A stretch of DNA of 64,000 nucleotides from DTWD01 sp963662965 (GTDB lineage: Bacteria > Acidobacteriota > Vicinamibacteria > Vicinamibacterales > UBA8438): NCBI GenBank assembly GCA_963662965.1, contig OY759970.1, forward strand, positions 3,224,001 through 3,288,000, given 5' to 3'. Positions 57,068-64,000 of the stretch are shown one piece after another. A model generated the notes under the pieces. That model saw only the letters and a list, made by a program, of their open reading frames with translations. It was not told the DNA's origin and did not search any database. Made by a program: the position numbers and the translations under genes. The first letter of the stretch is position 1. Every line of letters starts with the position of its first letter.

Positions 57068-57487
57068 CTAGCGCCGGAGCTTGACGCGGTAGGGCCGCCC
57101 GCCGCGAAGAAAATTCACGACCGTGTCTGCGTCGGCATGGATCGCGCCCAGCCGCTCGGTCACCGCCGCGGCTTCGTCGACGTCGACCCCGCCGACGCGG
57201 TAGATGAGATCGCCGGCGGAGAGGCCGGCGACAGCCGCGATACCGGCCCTGTCGACCTCCGCCACGAGCGCGCCGCCCCGGACCTGCAGGTTGTCGGTCT
57301 CGGCCCGTGCGGTCAGCACCTCGGTCGGTTCACCCGTGCAGAGCGTCGCTCCGACGAGCGTCGCCTCGGACTCGGTGTTGTCGACGCACGCGTACAGCGC
57401 GGTGTTGGGTGGCTGTCCAATCCGCGCGGCGACGCTGACGCTCATGACGCCGACGAAGACCAGAGCCGCCCCCAACCTCGCGTTCAT
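57068..57487 (-). CDS. Secreted PDZ-domain protein
   Basis: A 139-residue protein with a signal peptide (residues 1-22) and a C-terminal PDZ-like domain: 'GIAAVAGLSAGDLIYRVGGV' with 'VNFLRGGRPYRVKL'. Two cysteines in 'LYACVDN' and 'GATLCTGEP' could form a disulfide. No protease domain is present, so it may be a small adaptor. It is 31 bp downstream of the OsmC gene, across a word repeat. Confidence 0.75.
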   Translation of the reverse strand: MNARLGAALVFVGVMSVSVAARIGQPPNTALYACVDNTESEATLVGATLCTGEPTEVLTARAETDNLQVRGGALVAEVDRAGIAAVAGLSAGDLIYRVGGVDVDEAAAVTERLGAIHADADTVVNFLRGGRPYRVKLRR

Positions 57488-57516
57488 AACTCAGTAACTC
57501 AGTAACTCGGTGACTC
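57487..57516. repeat. actcagta word repeats
   Basis: Tandem actcagta-type words (about 8-bp period), e.g. taactcagtaactcagtaac, fill the gap between the PDZ and OsmC genes. Confidence 0.5.
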
Positions 57517-57518
57517 CG

Positions 57519-57944
57519 CTACGACTCGAGGACGGCGTTCATCGAGATCTCGGCGTTCATCAGCTTCGAGATCGGGCAACCGTTCTTGGCGTTGTTGGCC
57601 GCCGTATCGAACGCGGACTGATCCGCGCCGGGGACCTTGGCGGTCACCTCGAGGTGGATCTTCGTCACAGCGAATCCGCCATCGGTGTTTTCCAATGTCG
57701 TGGTCGCGGTGGTGCTGATGTGGTCCGGCGTCAGGGCGGCCTCGCCGAGCTGAGCCGACAGCGCCATCGAGAAGCAGCCGGCGTGCGCTGCCGCAATTAA
57801 CTCCTCCGGGTTCGTCCCCGTGCTGCCTTCGAACCGTGTCGCAAAGGTGTAGGCGACGTCCGACAGCACGCCGCTTGCACCCGAGATCGCACCACTTCCG
57901 TCCTTCAGGCCGCCCTTCCAGACGGCCGATGCCTTGCTTTGCAT
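57519..57944 (-). CDS. osmC: OsmC/Ohr-family protein
   Basis: A 141-residue OsmC-type hydroperoxide reductase. The two redox cysteines lie in 'AAAHAGCFSMALSAQLGEA' and 'NGCPISKLMNAEI', with 'GTNPEELIAAAHA' before the first. The order and spacing fit OsmC, which reduces organic hydroperoxides in the cytoplasm. The ribosome site gggagga is ~6 bp before ATG 57944. It diverges from the His-rich lipoprotein gene of the metal-efflux cluster. Confidence 0.92.
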   Translation of the reverse strand: MQSKASAVWKGGLKDGSGAISGASGVLSDVAYTFATRFEGSTGTNPEELIAAAHAGCFSMALSAQLGEAALTPDHISTTATTTLENTDGGFAVTKIHLEVTAKVPGADQSAFDTAANNAKNGCPISKLMNAEISMNAVLES

Positions 57945-58083
57945 ACATCCTCCCGAATCACCGGTCCGAGCCGCGTGTCAGTCCGGTCGTCATAGATCAA
58001 TGCTCGGTGCACTCCGATCACACCTGGCGCGAGACAGGACTCTAGATCGTTCTGTTGGCCGCGCGCAACATCGGCGGCTGGTC

Positions 58084-58112
58084 TTGACACCACCCGGGCC
58101 GGTCGTAAGGAT
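58084..58112 (+). promoter_or_regulatory. Candidate promoter of the metal-efflux cluster
   Basis: A perfect -35, TTGACA (58084-58089), is followed after 17 bp by AAGGAT (58107-58112), which lies 7 bp before ATG 58120. The spacer carries cccgggcc. If used, the message would be leaderless; alternatively aagga serves as a ribosome site from an upstream promoter. Confidence 0.4.
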
Positions 58113-58119
58113 AGAGATC

Positions 58120-58530
58120 ATGGTCGAACGGGCGGTCCGTCTGCTCGTGGCCGCTGCGTTGGCGGTGGCCGGCTGCACCACGCCGTTCGCGCACGTGCAC
58201 GCGCCGGGGCACGGCCACTCACACGCGCACGAGCATGGTTCGGCGGAACACGGCCCGCATTGGCATCTCACGCCCCAGGCCGCCGCCGAGATGTCGGACG
58301 GCGCCGCCCTCGCCTTTGACGGCGACGGACACCGCCCCACCGCGGTGTCGCTCTCGGCGTTGGCCGTCGAAACATCGTTGTGCGTCGATCCGTCAACTCG
58401 TGCGCTCGCGGTCGCGACGTGGGAGCCGTCAGATCCGTCTGTCTGGGGCCCGGTCGTGACGGTCGAGGCGACCGCGCGTTCGAGTCCGCGGCCACGCTAT
58501 CCGCTCGCCACCCGTGCTCCTCCTGTGTGA
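58120..58530 (+). CDS. His-rich metal-binding lipoprotein
   Basis: A 136-residue predicted lipoprotein: hydrophobic start and lipobox 'AVAGCTTP' (Cys ~19), then a histidine-dense segment 'HVHAPGHGHSHAHEHG' and 'HGPHWHL' (residues ~25-50). The rest is unremarkable. It is likely to sequester or sense Zn, Co, Ni or Cu in the periplasm. It heads a run with CzcC-, CzcB- and CzcA-like genes. ATG 58120 is chosen since the frame to 57934 crosses no plausible start or domain. Confidence 0.75.
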   Translation: MVERAVRLLVAAALAVAGCTTPFAHVHAPGHGHSHAHEHGSAEHGPHWHLTPQAAAEMSDGAALAFDGDGHRPTAVSLSALAVETSLCVDPSTRALAVATWEPSDPSVWGPVVTVEATARSSPRPRYPLATRAPPV

Positions 58531-58638
58531 CGTCACGTGCGCCGCGTCCGCGGCGCGCTGAACCTTTTTTGCGACCGGTTTCTTAAGGAAGGCGGCGCTG
58601 TCCATCGGCTGAGGGACGGCCCGCCGGGGAGCGTAGCC

Positions 58639-59874
58639 ATGTGTCGGCAAGCGATCATCGCGGTGGCCAGTGTCTGCGGTCTGCTCGGAGGCACCGCCTC
58701 CGCGCAGACGATGACCGTGCTGACCGAAGCGGAAGCGCTCGAGCGGATGCGGACGGAGCATCCGCAGGCGCGGGCACTCCGATTCGGCGTCCGAGAGCTC
58801 GAGGCCAACGTGCGGGAGCGGACGATTGTGCCGAATCCGACGGTGAGCTACACCCGCGAAGACGCCGGGCTCAGTGTCGACGACTTCCTACTCGTCACGC
58901 AGGAGCTACCGCTCCGCGGTCGCACCGGCTTGCTTGGCGAGGCGGCGGGCCGCGCGGCGACCGCCGCCCAAGCCGCAGCCGAGGCGACCTCGCTCTCCTT
59001 GGCGACCGAGCTGCGGTTGGCGTTCACCGATTTGTTGGTGGCCCAGGAGCGCATCGGCATCTTCGAGGAGGGAGCACGGACGCTCACCCGACTGGTTCAC
59101 GTCTTGCGGGCGCGGGAGGCCGAGGGGGAGGGGTCGCGGTTCGACCGGTTGCGGGCCGAGCGTGAGATCGCCGAGGTGGAGACCGAGCATGACGCGGCCG
59201 CGATCGCGAGGCTCGACGCGCAGGCGCGGCTGGCCGCCTTCTTCGCGCCAGGGACCGATCCCGGCGGATTGCGGGCAGCCGGGTCGGTGGCGGACACTGG
59301 GGCCGTACCGCCACTCGATCCGCTGTTGAGCGGCGTGCTCGACCGGCGAGCCGACTACCGGGCCCTAGTGCTGGAGGAAGCCCGCTGGGACGCGGAGCGC
59401 CGCGCGGCCGAGCGCTTGCGCTATCCGGCGACGACGGTGAGCGCCGGGTTGAAGCGTGCTGGTCCCGACGGAGGACGGAGCAACGGTTACGCGGTGACAG
59501 CGAGCGTCGCGGTGCCGCTGTTCAACCACGGACAGTTGCAGGTCGTACGGGCGGAGGCGGCGCAGGCACGGGTAGGGGCCGAGCGGGACGTGCTGGGCGC
59601 GAGGATCGCGAGTGACGTACGCGTTGCGCACGTCGCCGCGTCGCGCTATCGCGCGCTCACCGATCGCTACCGGGCCAGCTCGCTCGAAGCGGCGGACGAG
59701 CTGCTGTCGATTGCCGGCACCGCCTACGAAGAAGGGGAATACGGGATCTTGGAGCTACTCGACACGCACCGCGTGGCGCTCGGCGCGCGCCTGCGGCTGC
59801 TCCAGCTGTCCGCAACCGCGCGGAAGGCGGCGATCAGCCTCGACCGGGCGGTTGGCGGGGAGGCGTTGCCATGA
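58639..59874 (+). CDS. CzcC/TolC-like outer-membrane efflux protein
   Basis: A 411-residue outer-membrane factor. The signal peptide ends at 'GTASAQTM', and the coiled-coil helices with 'VVPNPTVSYTRE'-type and 'FLLVTQELPLRGR' segments, and 'SVAVPLFNHGQLQVVRAEA' fit the CzcC group. It forms the exit channel for the CzcBA pump. ATG 58639 is preferred to 58537 because it precedes the signal peptide at the right distance. The stop overlaps the next start as ATGA (59871-59874). Confidence 0.9.
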   Translation: MCRQAIIAVASVCGLLGGTASAQTMTVLTEAEALERMRTEHPQARALRFGVRELEANVRERTIVPNPTVSYTREDAGLSVDDFLLVTQELPLRGRTGLLGEAAGRAATAAQAAAEATSLSLATELRLAFTDLLVAQERIGIFEEGARTLTRLVHVLRAREAEGEGSRFDRLRAEREIAEVETEHDAAAIARLDAQARLAAFFAPGTDPGGLRAAGSVADTGAVPPLDPLLSGVLDRRADYRALVLEEARWDAERRAAERLRYPATTVSAGLKRAGPDGGRSNGYAVTASVAVPLFNHGQLQVVRAEAAQARVGAERDVLGARIASDVRVAHVAASRYRALTDRYRASSLEAADELLSIAGTAYEEGEYGILELLDTHRVALGARLRLLQLSATARKAAISLDRAVGGEALP

Positions 59875-61457
59875 ACCCAACCACGAGTCGTCTTCTCAAC
59901 GCGCCGCTGGCGTTGGCCCTAACCGTCACCGCCTTCGGGTGCCGCTCGGCCACGCCGGCGTCGTCATCGGCAGAGAACGCCAACGGGGCGGCGGCGGTTG
60001 CCGAGACGCCGCCGGTGGTTGAGACGCGCTGGACCGCGCGGAGCGAGCTGTTCGTCGAGTATCCGCCGTTGGTCGAAGGTGAAACGAGCCGGTTCGCGAT
60101 TCACTTCACCGACCTTGCCACGTTCGAGCCGATCCGCGAGGGACGCGCGGCGGTTCGTTTGACCGCCGGCACCGCCAACGCGCAGGAGTTCGCAGCCGAC
60201 GCGCCGGGTCGGCCCGGCATCTTCGGTATTGATGTCCTACCGGCGCGAGCGGGGCGTCATCGTCTCGAATTGGTGCTCGATGCGCCTGGCGTGGCCGATC
60301 GGCACGACCTCGGCGAGGTGACGGTGTTGACACCGGCGGAGGCCGCCGCGCCCGAGGTCGGCCTCGTTCTGGCGGCGGATGACGGGGCCATTCCGTTCCT
60401 GAAGGAGCAACAGTGGACGCTCGACTTCGCGACGGCGCCGGCCACGCGTCGGCAGGTGGCCGACAGTCTGGTCATTGCGGCGGAGATCGAGCCGCGGACC
60501 GGCGGTCGGGCCGATGTGACGATGCCGGTGGCGGGACGGATCGCGGCTGATCTTCCGTCTCGGCCGGTGGGCTCGCCGGTGGCTCGCGGCGACCTTCTGG
60601 CCGAAGTCATCCCGCACAGCCGGCACGGCGAGGATCGACCGGCGCTCGAGCTCGATGTCGCCGAGGCACGTAACGCCCTGGAGTTGATCCGGGCCGAGCG
60701 GACCCGCGTCGAACGCTTGGTCGAGGCCGGGGCGCTTCCGGAGCGCCGCCGCCTCGAGGCGCGCGTGGCGACGGCCACCGCCGAGGCACGGATGACGGCG
60801 GCCGAAGCGCATCTCGCGCAGCTTGATGCGACGCGCACGGGTGTGGGTGACGGTGGCCGCGACGTTCGGTTCGCGCTGCGCGCGCCGATCGGCGGCGTTG
60901 TCGCCGCGTCGAACGCGACACCGGGCGCCAGCATGGAAGCCGGCACCCGGCTGTTTCAGCTCGTCGCGCTCGATCGCGTGCATGTCGTTGGATCGCTGCC
61001 AGAGGCCGCCCTGGCGCTCGTCGACGAGGTCGTCGGCGCGGAGTTGGAGGTGCCGGGGTTCGCGGCACCGATCACGCTCGACCGCCTCGTCGCGGTCGGC
61101 CGCGTGCTCGACGCCAGCACCCGGACGGTGCCGATCATCTACGAGCTGCGTGACCCCGACCGCCGCCTCGTCATCGGGCAGGCGGTCTCGCTGCGCGTGT
61201 TCGTCTCCGAGGAGACCGACGCGGTCACTGTTCCCGAAAGTGCGCTGGTCGACGATACCGGGCAGGCGGTCGTGTTCGTGCAGGTGGGCGGCGAGAGCTT
61301 CGAGCGACGCGCCGTCCGGCTCGGAAATCGCGAGTCAGGCGACGTGCAAATCACCGGCGACGTGGCGCCGGGTGATCGGGTGGTGGTGCGCGGCGCCACG
61401 TTCATCCGGCTGGCGGCCCTCTCGGCCCAGGTACCGGCCCATGGCCACACACATTGA
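59871..61457 (+). CDS. CzcB-like periplasmic adaptor lipoprotein
   Basis: A 528-residue RND adaptor. The N-terminus has a lipobox-like 'AFGCRSA'. Residues ~50-165 form an extra domain ('FAIHFTDLATFEPIREGRAA', 'GIFGIDVLPARAGRHRLELV') as in long CzcB/CusB adaptors. The barrel-sandwich hybrid and hairpin follow ('VTMPVAGRIAADLPSRPVGS', 'LRAPIGGVVAASNATPGASM'). The last residues, 'VPAHGHTH', are histidine-rich and may bind metal. It links CzcA to the outer-membrane factor. The GC-rich repeat separates it from czcA. Confidence 0.9.
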   Translation: MNPTTSRLLNAPLALALTVTAFGCRSATPASSSAENANGAAAVAETPPVVETRWTARSELFVEYPPLVEGETSRFAIHFTDLATFEPIREGRAAVRLTAGTANAQEFAADAPGRPGIFGIDVLPARAGRHRLELVLDAPGVADRHDLGEVTVLTPAEAAAPEVGLVLAADDGAIPFLKEQQWTLDFATAPATRRQVADSLVIAAEIEPRTGGRADVTMPVAGRIAADLPSRPVGSPVARGDLLAEVIPHSRHGEDRPALELDVAEARNALELIRAERTRVERLVEAGALPERRRLEARVATATAEARMTAAEAHLAQLDATRTGVGDGGRDVRFALRAPIGGVVAASNATPGASMEAGTRLFQLVALDRVHVVGSLPEAALALVDEVVGAELEVPGFAAPITLDRLVAVGRVLDASTRTVPIIYELRDPDRRLVIGQAVSLRVFVSEETDAVTVPESALVDDTGQAVVFVQVGGESFERRAVRLGNRESGDVQITGDVAPGDRVVVRGATFIRLAALSAQVPAHGHTH

Positions 61458-61511
61458 GGGCATGCACGAATATCGCCCGCCACGTAGCCGCTCCGGTGTT
61501 GCACCGTACGA

Positions 61512-61606
61512 CCAGGGCGCGCACGGCGCGCCCCCGCGGGAACGGAGCGTGGTTATGGGGCCCCCGCGAGTGACCGCGGCTGGGCTCGGGGCCGCAGGCC
61601 CCGTCC
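61512..61606 (-). repeat. GC-rich palindromic element inside the efflux operon
   Basis: Reverse-complement copy of the element at 32853-32960 (ggggcctgcggcccc, gccgcggtcactcgcggggg, gctccgttcccgcgggggcg blocks). It occupies the 153-bp gap between the adaptor and czcA genes and ends 4 bp before the czcA ATG, so it could modulate czcA expression by forming RNA hairpins. Confidence 0.7.
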
Positions 61607-61610
61607 AAGA

Positions 61611-64000
61611 ATGACCGACGCATTGATTCGCTGGTCGCTGGACAACCGCCTGGTGGTGCTTGCCGTCGCCGCCGTCTTCTTGGTCTGGGGCGGGGTGGCG
61701 GCGATTGAGATGCCGGTCGACGTGTTGCCCGACCTGACGGCCCCGACCGTCACGGTGCTGGTCGAGGGGCACGGCATGGCGCCGACCGATATGGAGGCGC
61801 TCGTCACGTTCCCGATCGAGTCGTCGCTCACCGGAGCCTCCGGTGTGCGGCGTGTGCGATCCGCGACGGCGGTCGGACTCGCCGTGGTCTGGGTCGACTT
61901 CGATTGGGGCGAGGACATCTATCGGGCGCGGCAGACCGTGACCGAGAAGTTGGTGCTCGTGGCCGGGACGCTGCCGGACAACGTCGACCCGCCGGCGCTC
62001 GCGCCGCTCTCGTCGATCATGGGCGAGGTGATGTTCGTCGCGATCGAGTCTGACGCGCATACACCGCTCGAGCTCCGCACGACGGCCGAGACGGTCGTCC
62101 GGCGGCGCTTGCTCGCGACACCTGGCGTGTCGCAGGTCACGATCATCGGAGGCGAACGTCGCCAATTCGAGGTGCTTGTCGATCCGGAGCGGCTGGCCGA
62201 CTACGCCATTCCGTTGGACGCCGTCGAGGAGGCGCTACGGCGCGCCAACCGGAACACGTCGGCCGGCTTTCGGGTCGCGGGGGGGCAGGAGTACCTCATT
62301 CAGGGCATCGGGCGGCTGCGGGATGTCGACGACATCGGCTCGACGGTGGTGGTCACCCGCGACACGCGGCCGATTCGCATCGGCGACGTCGCCGAGGTCC
62401 GGATTGGCGAGTCGCTCAAGCGCGGCGACGGGTCGCGCAACGGCGAGCCGGCGGTCATTCTCGGCATTCTCCGACAACCAGACGTCAATACGCTAGCGCT
62501 GACGACGGCGCTCGACGGTGTGCTCGACGACATCCAGCGGGCGCTCCCGACCGGGATGCAGATCGATGCCCGTCTCTTTCGCCAGGCCGATTTCATCGAG
62601 CTGGCACTCGGTAATCTGACGAGCGCCCTGCGCGACGGTGCGCTGCTCGTCGTGCTGGTCACGTTGGTATTTCTCGCGAGCCTTCGTGCCGGCGCCATCA
62701 CGCTGCTGGCGATTCCGCTGTCGCTGCTGGCGGCGGTCGTCGGGCTCCGTCTCGCCGGTCTGTCGATCAACGCGATGACCCTGGGTGGGATGGCGATCGC
62801 CGTCGGCGCGCTGGTCGACGATGCGATCATCGACGTCGAGAACGTCACGAGGCGCCTACGCGAAAACGCCGTGCGCCCAGCCTCGGAACAGCGCCCCACC
62901 GTGGAGGTCGTCTATCAGGCCAGCCTGGAGATCCGCAGTTCGATCGTCTTCGCGACGATGATCGTCATGCTGGTCTTCCTTCCGCTCTTCTTCCTGACGG
63001 GAGTCGAGGGACGGCTCCTGCAGCCGCTCGGCCTTGCCTATCTCATCGCGCTCGTCGCGTCGCTCATCGTCGCGCTGACCGTGACGCCGGTCTTGTGCGC
63101 CTACGTTCTCCCGGGCCTACGGCGGGTCGTCGAAGGACGCGAGGCCGCGCTGGCCGCCACGCTCAAGCGGATGTACGCGCGACTCCTGCCAGGTGTTCTT
63201 CGCCAGCCGGTGCCGGTGATCGGTATCGCCGGCGTGTTGTTCGTCGGGGCGGTGGCGACCGCGCCGTTGATGGGGCGGGCATTCCTGCCGGCCTTCAACG
63301 AGGGGGCCCTCGTCGTCAGCGCGGTGACGCTGCCGGGCACGAGCCTCGCAGAGTCGAACGCGCTCGGATCGGCGATCGAGCGGCTGCTCCTCGACGTGCC
63401 CGAGGTGGTGTCCACCGCCCGCCGCACCGGTCGCGCCGAGCTCGACGAGCACGTGCAGGGTGTCGAGTCGGCCGAGATCGATGTCCGGCTTGAGGCCGGA
63501 GGCCGGCCACGAGAGGTCATGCTGAAGGAGATTCGCGAGCGCCTGTCGCTCGTCCCCGGGACCAACATCACGATCGGTCAGCCGATTTCGCATCGGATCG
63601 ATCACATGCTGTCGGGGTCGCGCGCCAACATCGCGGTCAAGATCTTCGGACGTGACCTTGGCGTGCTCCGCACCCTCGGAGAGCAGGCGGTGACGGCGAT
63701 GCAAGGCACTCCGGGGCTGGTCGACGTGGCGCTCGAGCCGCAGGCCGATATCCCGACCGTGCGGGTCGACTTCGACCGCGCCGCGCTGGCGCGGCACGGC
63801 CTCCCCTCCGGTCAGGCGGCGTCCACGCTCGAGACCGCCATGCGGGGACGAGAGGTGGGACAGATCATCGAGGGGCAACTGGCGGTGCCGCTCGTCTTAC
63901 GCTACAAGCCGACCGGCATGTCCGACCTCGAGACCATGTGGCAGACGCGGATCGATATGCCCGAGGGTGCGCGGGTGCCGCTCGGGAGTCTCGCGACGAT
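61611..64000 (+). CDS. CzcA-like heavy-metal RND pump, 3' end cut
   Basis: The first 796 residues of an inner-membrane RND transporter of the heavy-metal efflux (HME) family. It starts 'IRWSLDNRLVVLAVAAVFLV' and shows 'PVDVLPDLTAPTVTVLVEGH', 'PIESSLTGASGVRRVRSAT' and the acidic proton-relay segment 'GALVDDAIIDVENV' near residue 402, plus 'RAFLPAFNEGALVV'. With the outer-membrane factor and adaptor it would pump divalent metal ions out of the cell using the proton gradient. The metal (Zn/Co/Cd versus Cu/Ag) cannot be told. The frame runs past the window end. Confidence 0.93.
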   Translation, partial: MTDALIRWSLDNRLVVLAVAAVFLVWGGVAAIEMPVDVLPDLTAPTVTVLVEGHGMAPTDMEALVTFPIESSLTGASGVRRVRSATAVGLAVVWVDFDWGEDIYRARQTVTEKLVLVAGTLPDNVDPPALAPLSSIMGEVMFVAIESDAHTPLELRTTAETVVRRRLLATPGVSQVTIIGGERRQFEVLVDPERLADYAIPLDAVEEALRRANRNTSAGFRVAGGQEYLIQGIGRLRDVDDIGSTVVVTRDTRPIRIGDVAEVRIGESLKRGDGSRNGEPAVILGILRQPDVNTLALTTALDGVLDDIQRALPTGMQIDARLFRQADFIELALGNLTSALRDGALLVVLVTLVFLASLRAGAITLLAIPLSLLAAVVGLRLAGLSINAMTLGGMAIAVGALVDDAIIDVENVTRRLRENAVRPASEQRPTVEVVYQASLEIRSSIVFATMIVMLVFLPLFFLTGVEGRLLQPLGLAYLIALVASLIVALTVTPVLCAYVLPGLRRVVEGREAALAATLKRMYARLLPGVLRQPVPVIGIAGVLFVGAVATAPLMGRAFLPAFNEGALVVSAVTLPGTSLAESNALGSAIERLLLDVPEVVSTARRTGRAELDEHVQGVESAEIDVRLEAGGRPREVMLKEIRERLSLVPGTNITIGQPISHRIDHMLSGSRANIAVKIFGRDLGVLRTLGEQAVTAMQGTPGLVDVALEPQADIPTVRVDFDRAALARHGLPSGQAASTLETAMRGREVGQIIEGQLAVPLVLRYKPTGMSDLETMWQTRIDMPEGARVPLGSLAT

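Overview
The window is high-GC bacterial DNA with tightly packed genes, many 4-bp ATGA/GTGA overlaps, many secreted PQQ-type beta-propellers, Tat substrates and lipoproteins. The mix (CRTAC1/ASPIC-UnbV plus TPR relics, tandem secreted cyclophilins, a large DUF349 protein, an M28/PA/PDZ lipoprotein peptidase, a CzcCBA system, short intergenic 'word' repeats) suggests a Gram-negative, Acidobacteriota-like organism, perhaps Vicinamibacteria. That placement is inferred from gene content only. No rRNA, tRNA, CRISPR array or transposase was recognised, and no stretch over about 300 bp lacks a gene or gene relic.

Region 1 (1-13236, minus strand) is the most striking part: an apparent operon of 13 genes, transcribed right to left, with almost every junction overlapping or under 20 bp. 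It encodes a GcvH-like lipoyl protein, a CobW-type GTPase, a small HdrA-N-like Cys protein, a two-[4Fe-4S] ferredoxin, a radical SAM enzyme, a DUF116-polyprenyl synthase fusion, a single-barrel prenyltransferase-like repeat protein, a squalene-hopene-cyclase-like class II cyclase with an intact DxDDT motif, a cysteine desulfurase, an iron-type alcohol dehydrogenase, a secreted beta-propeller, a HemW-like radical SAM protein and a chorismate-lyase-like protein cut by the window edge. I know of no described pathway with this set. The most economical reading is a dedicated Fe-S/redox machine that makes and tailors a cyclised isoprenoid, possibly joined to a chorismate-derived ring.

Region 2 (13305-25250) holds a frameshifted ExeA-like ATPase with a SPOR-like end, topoisomerase IV (parE, parC), a CoA Nudix hydrolase, a MATE exporter, a Cys/Met-metabolism PLP enzyme, an ANKH-like MATE-fold membrane protein and a lipoprotein. 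Region 3 (25251-34359) has methyltransferases, a circularly permuted D-amino-acid-oxidase-like protein (frameshifted), a GNAT, a zinc alcohol dehydrogenase, an ACP-acyl ligase-acyltransferase fusion and two secreted cyclophilins. Region 4 (34360-49447) has the DUF349 protein, two decayed loci (UnbV/TPR and kinase/TPR), a divergent AlkA/Lhr repair pair and an M28 peptidase. Region 5 (49535-64000) has a thioredoxin-like protein, two secreted propellers, a HupE-like protein, a PhoX-like protein, OsmC, and a metal-efflux operon starting with a His-rich lipoprotein and ending in a cut czcA.

Two dispersed repeat families stand out: a GC-rich palindromic element (five places) and a ~126-bp element (two inverted copies). 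One copy of each abuts a 5'-truncated gene relic. Several genes have a -10-like hexamer 6-7 bp before the start codon, suggesting leaderless mRNAs. Many disrupting indels fall in homopolymer runs, so part of the apparent gene decay may be consensus error.
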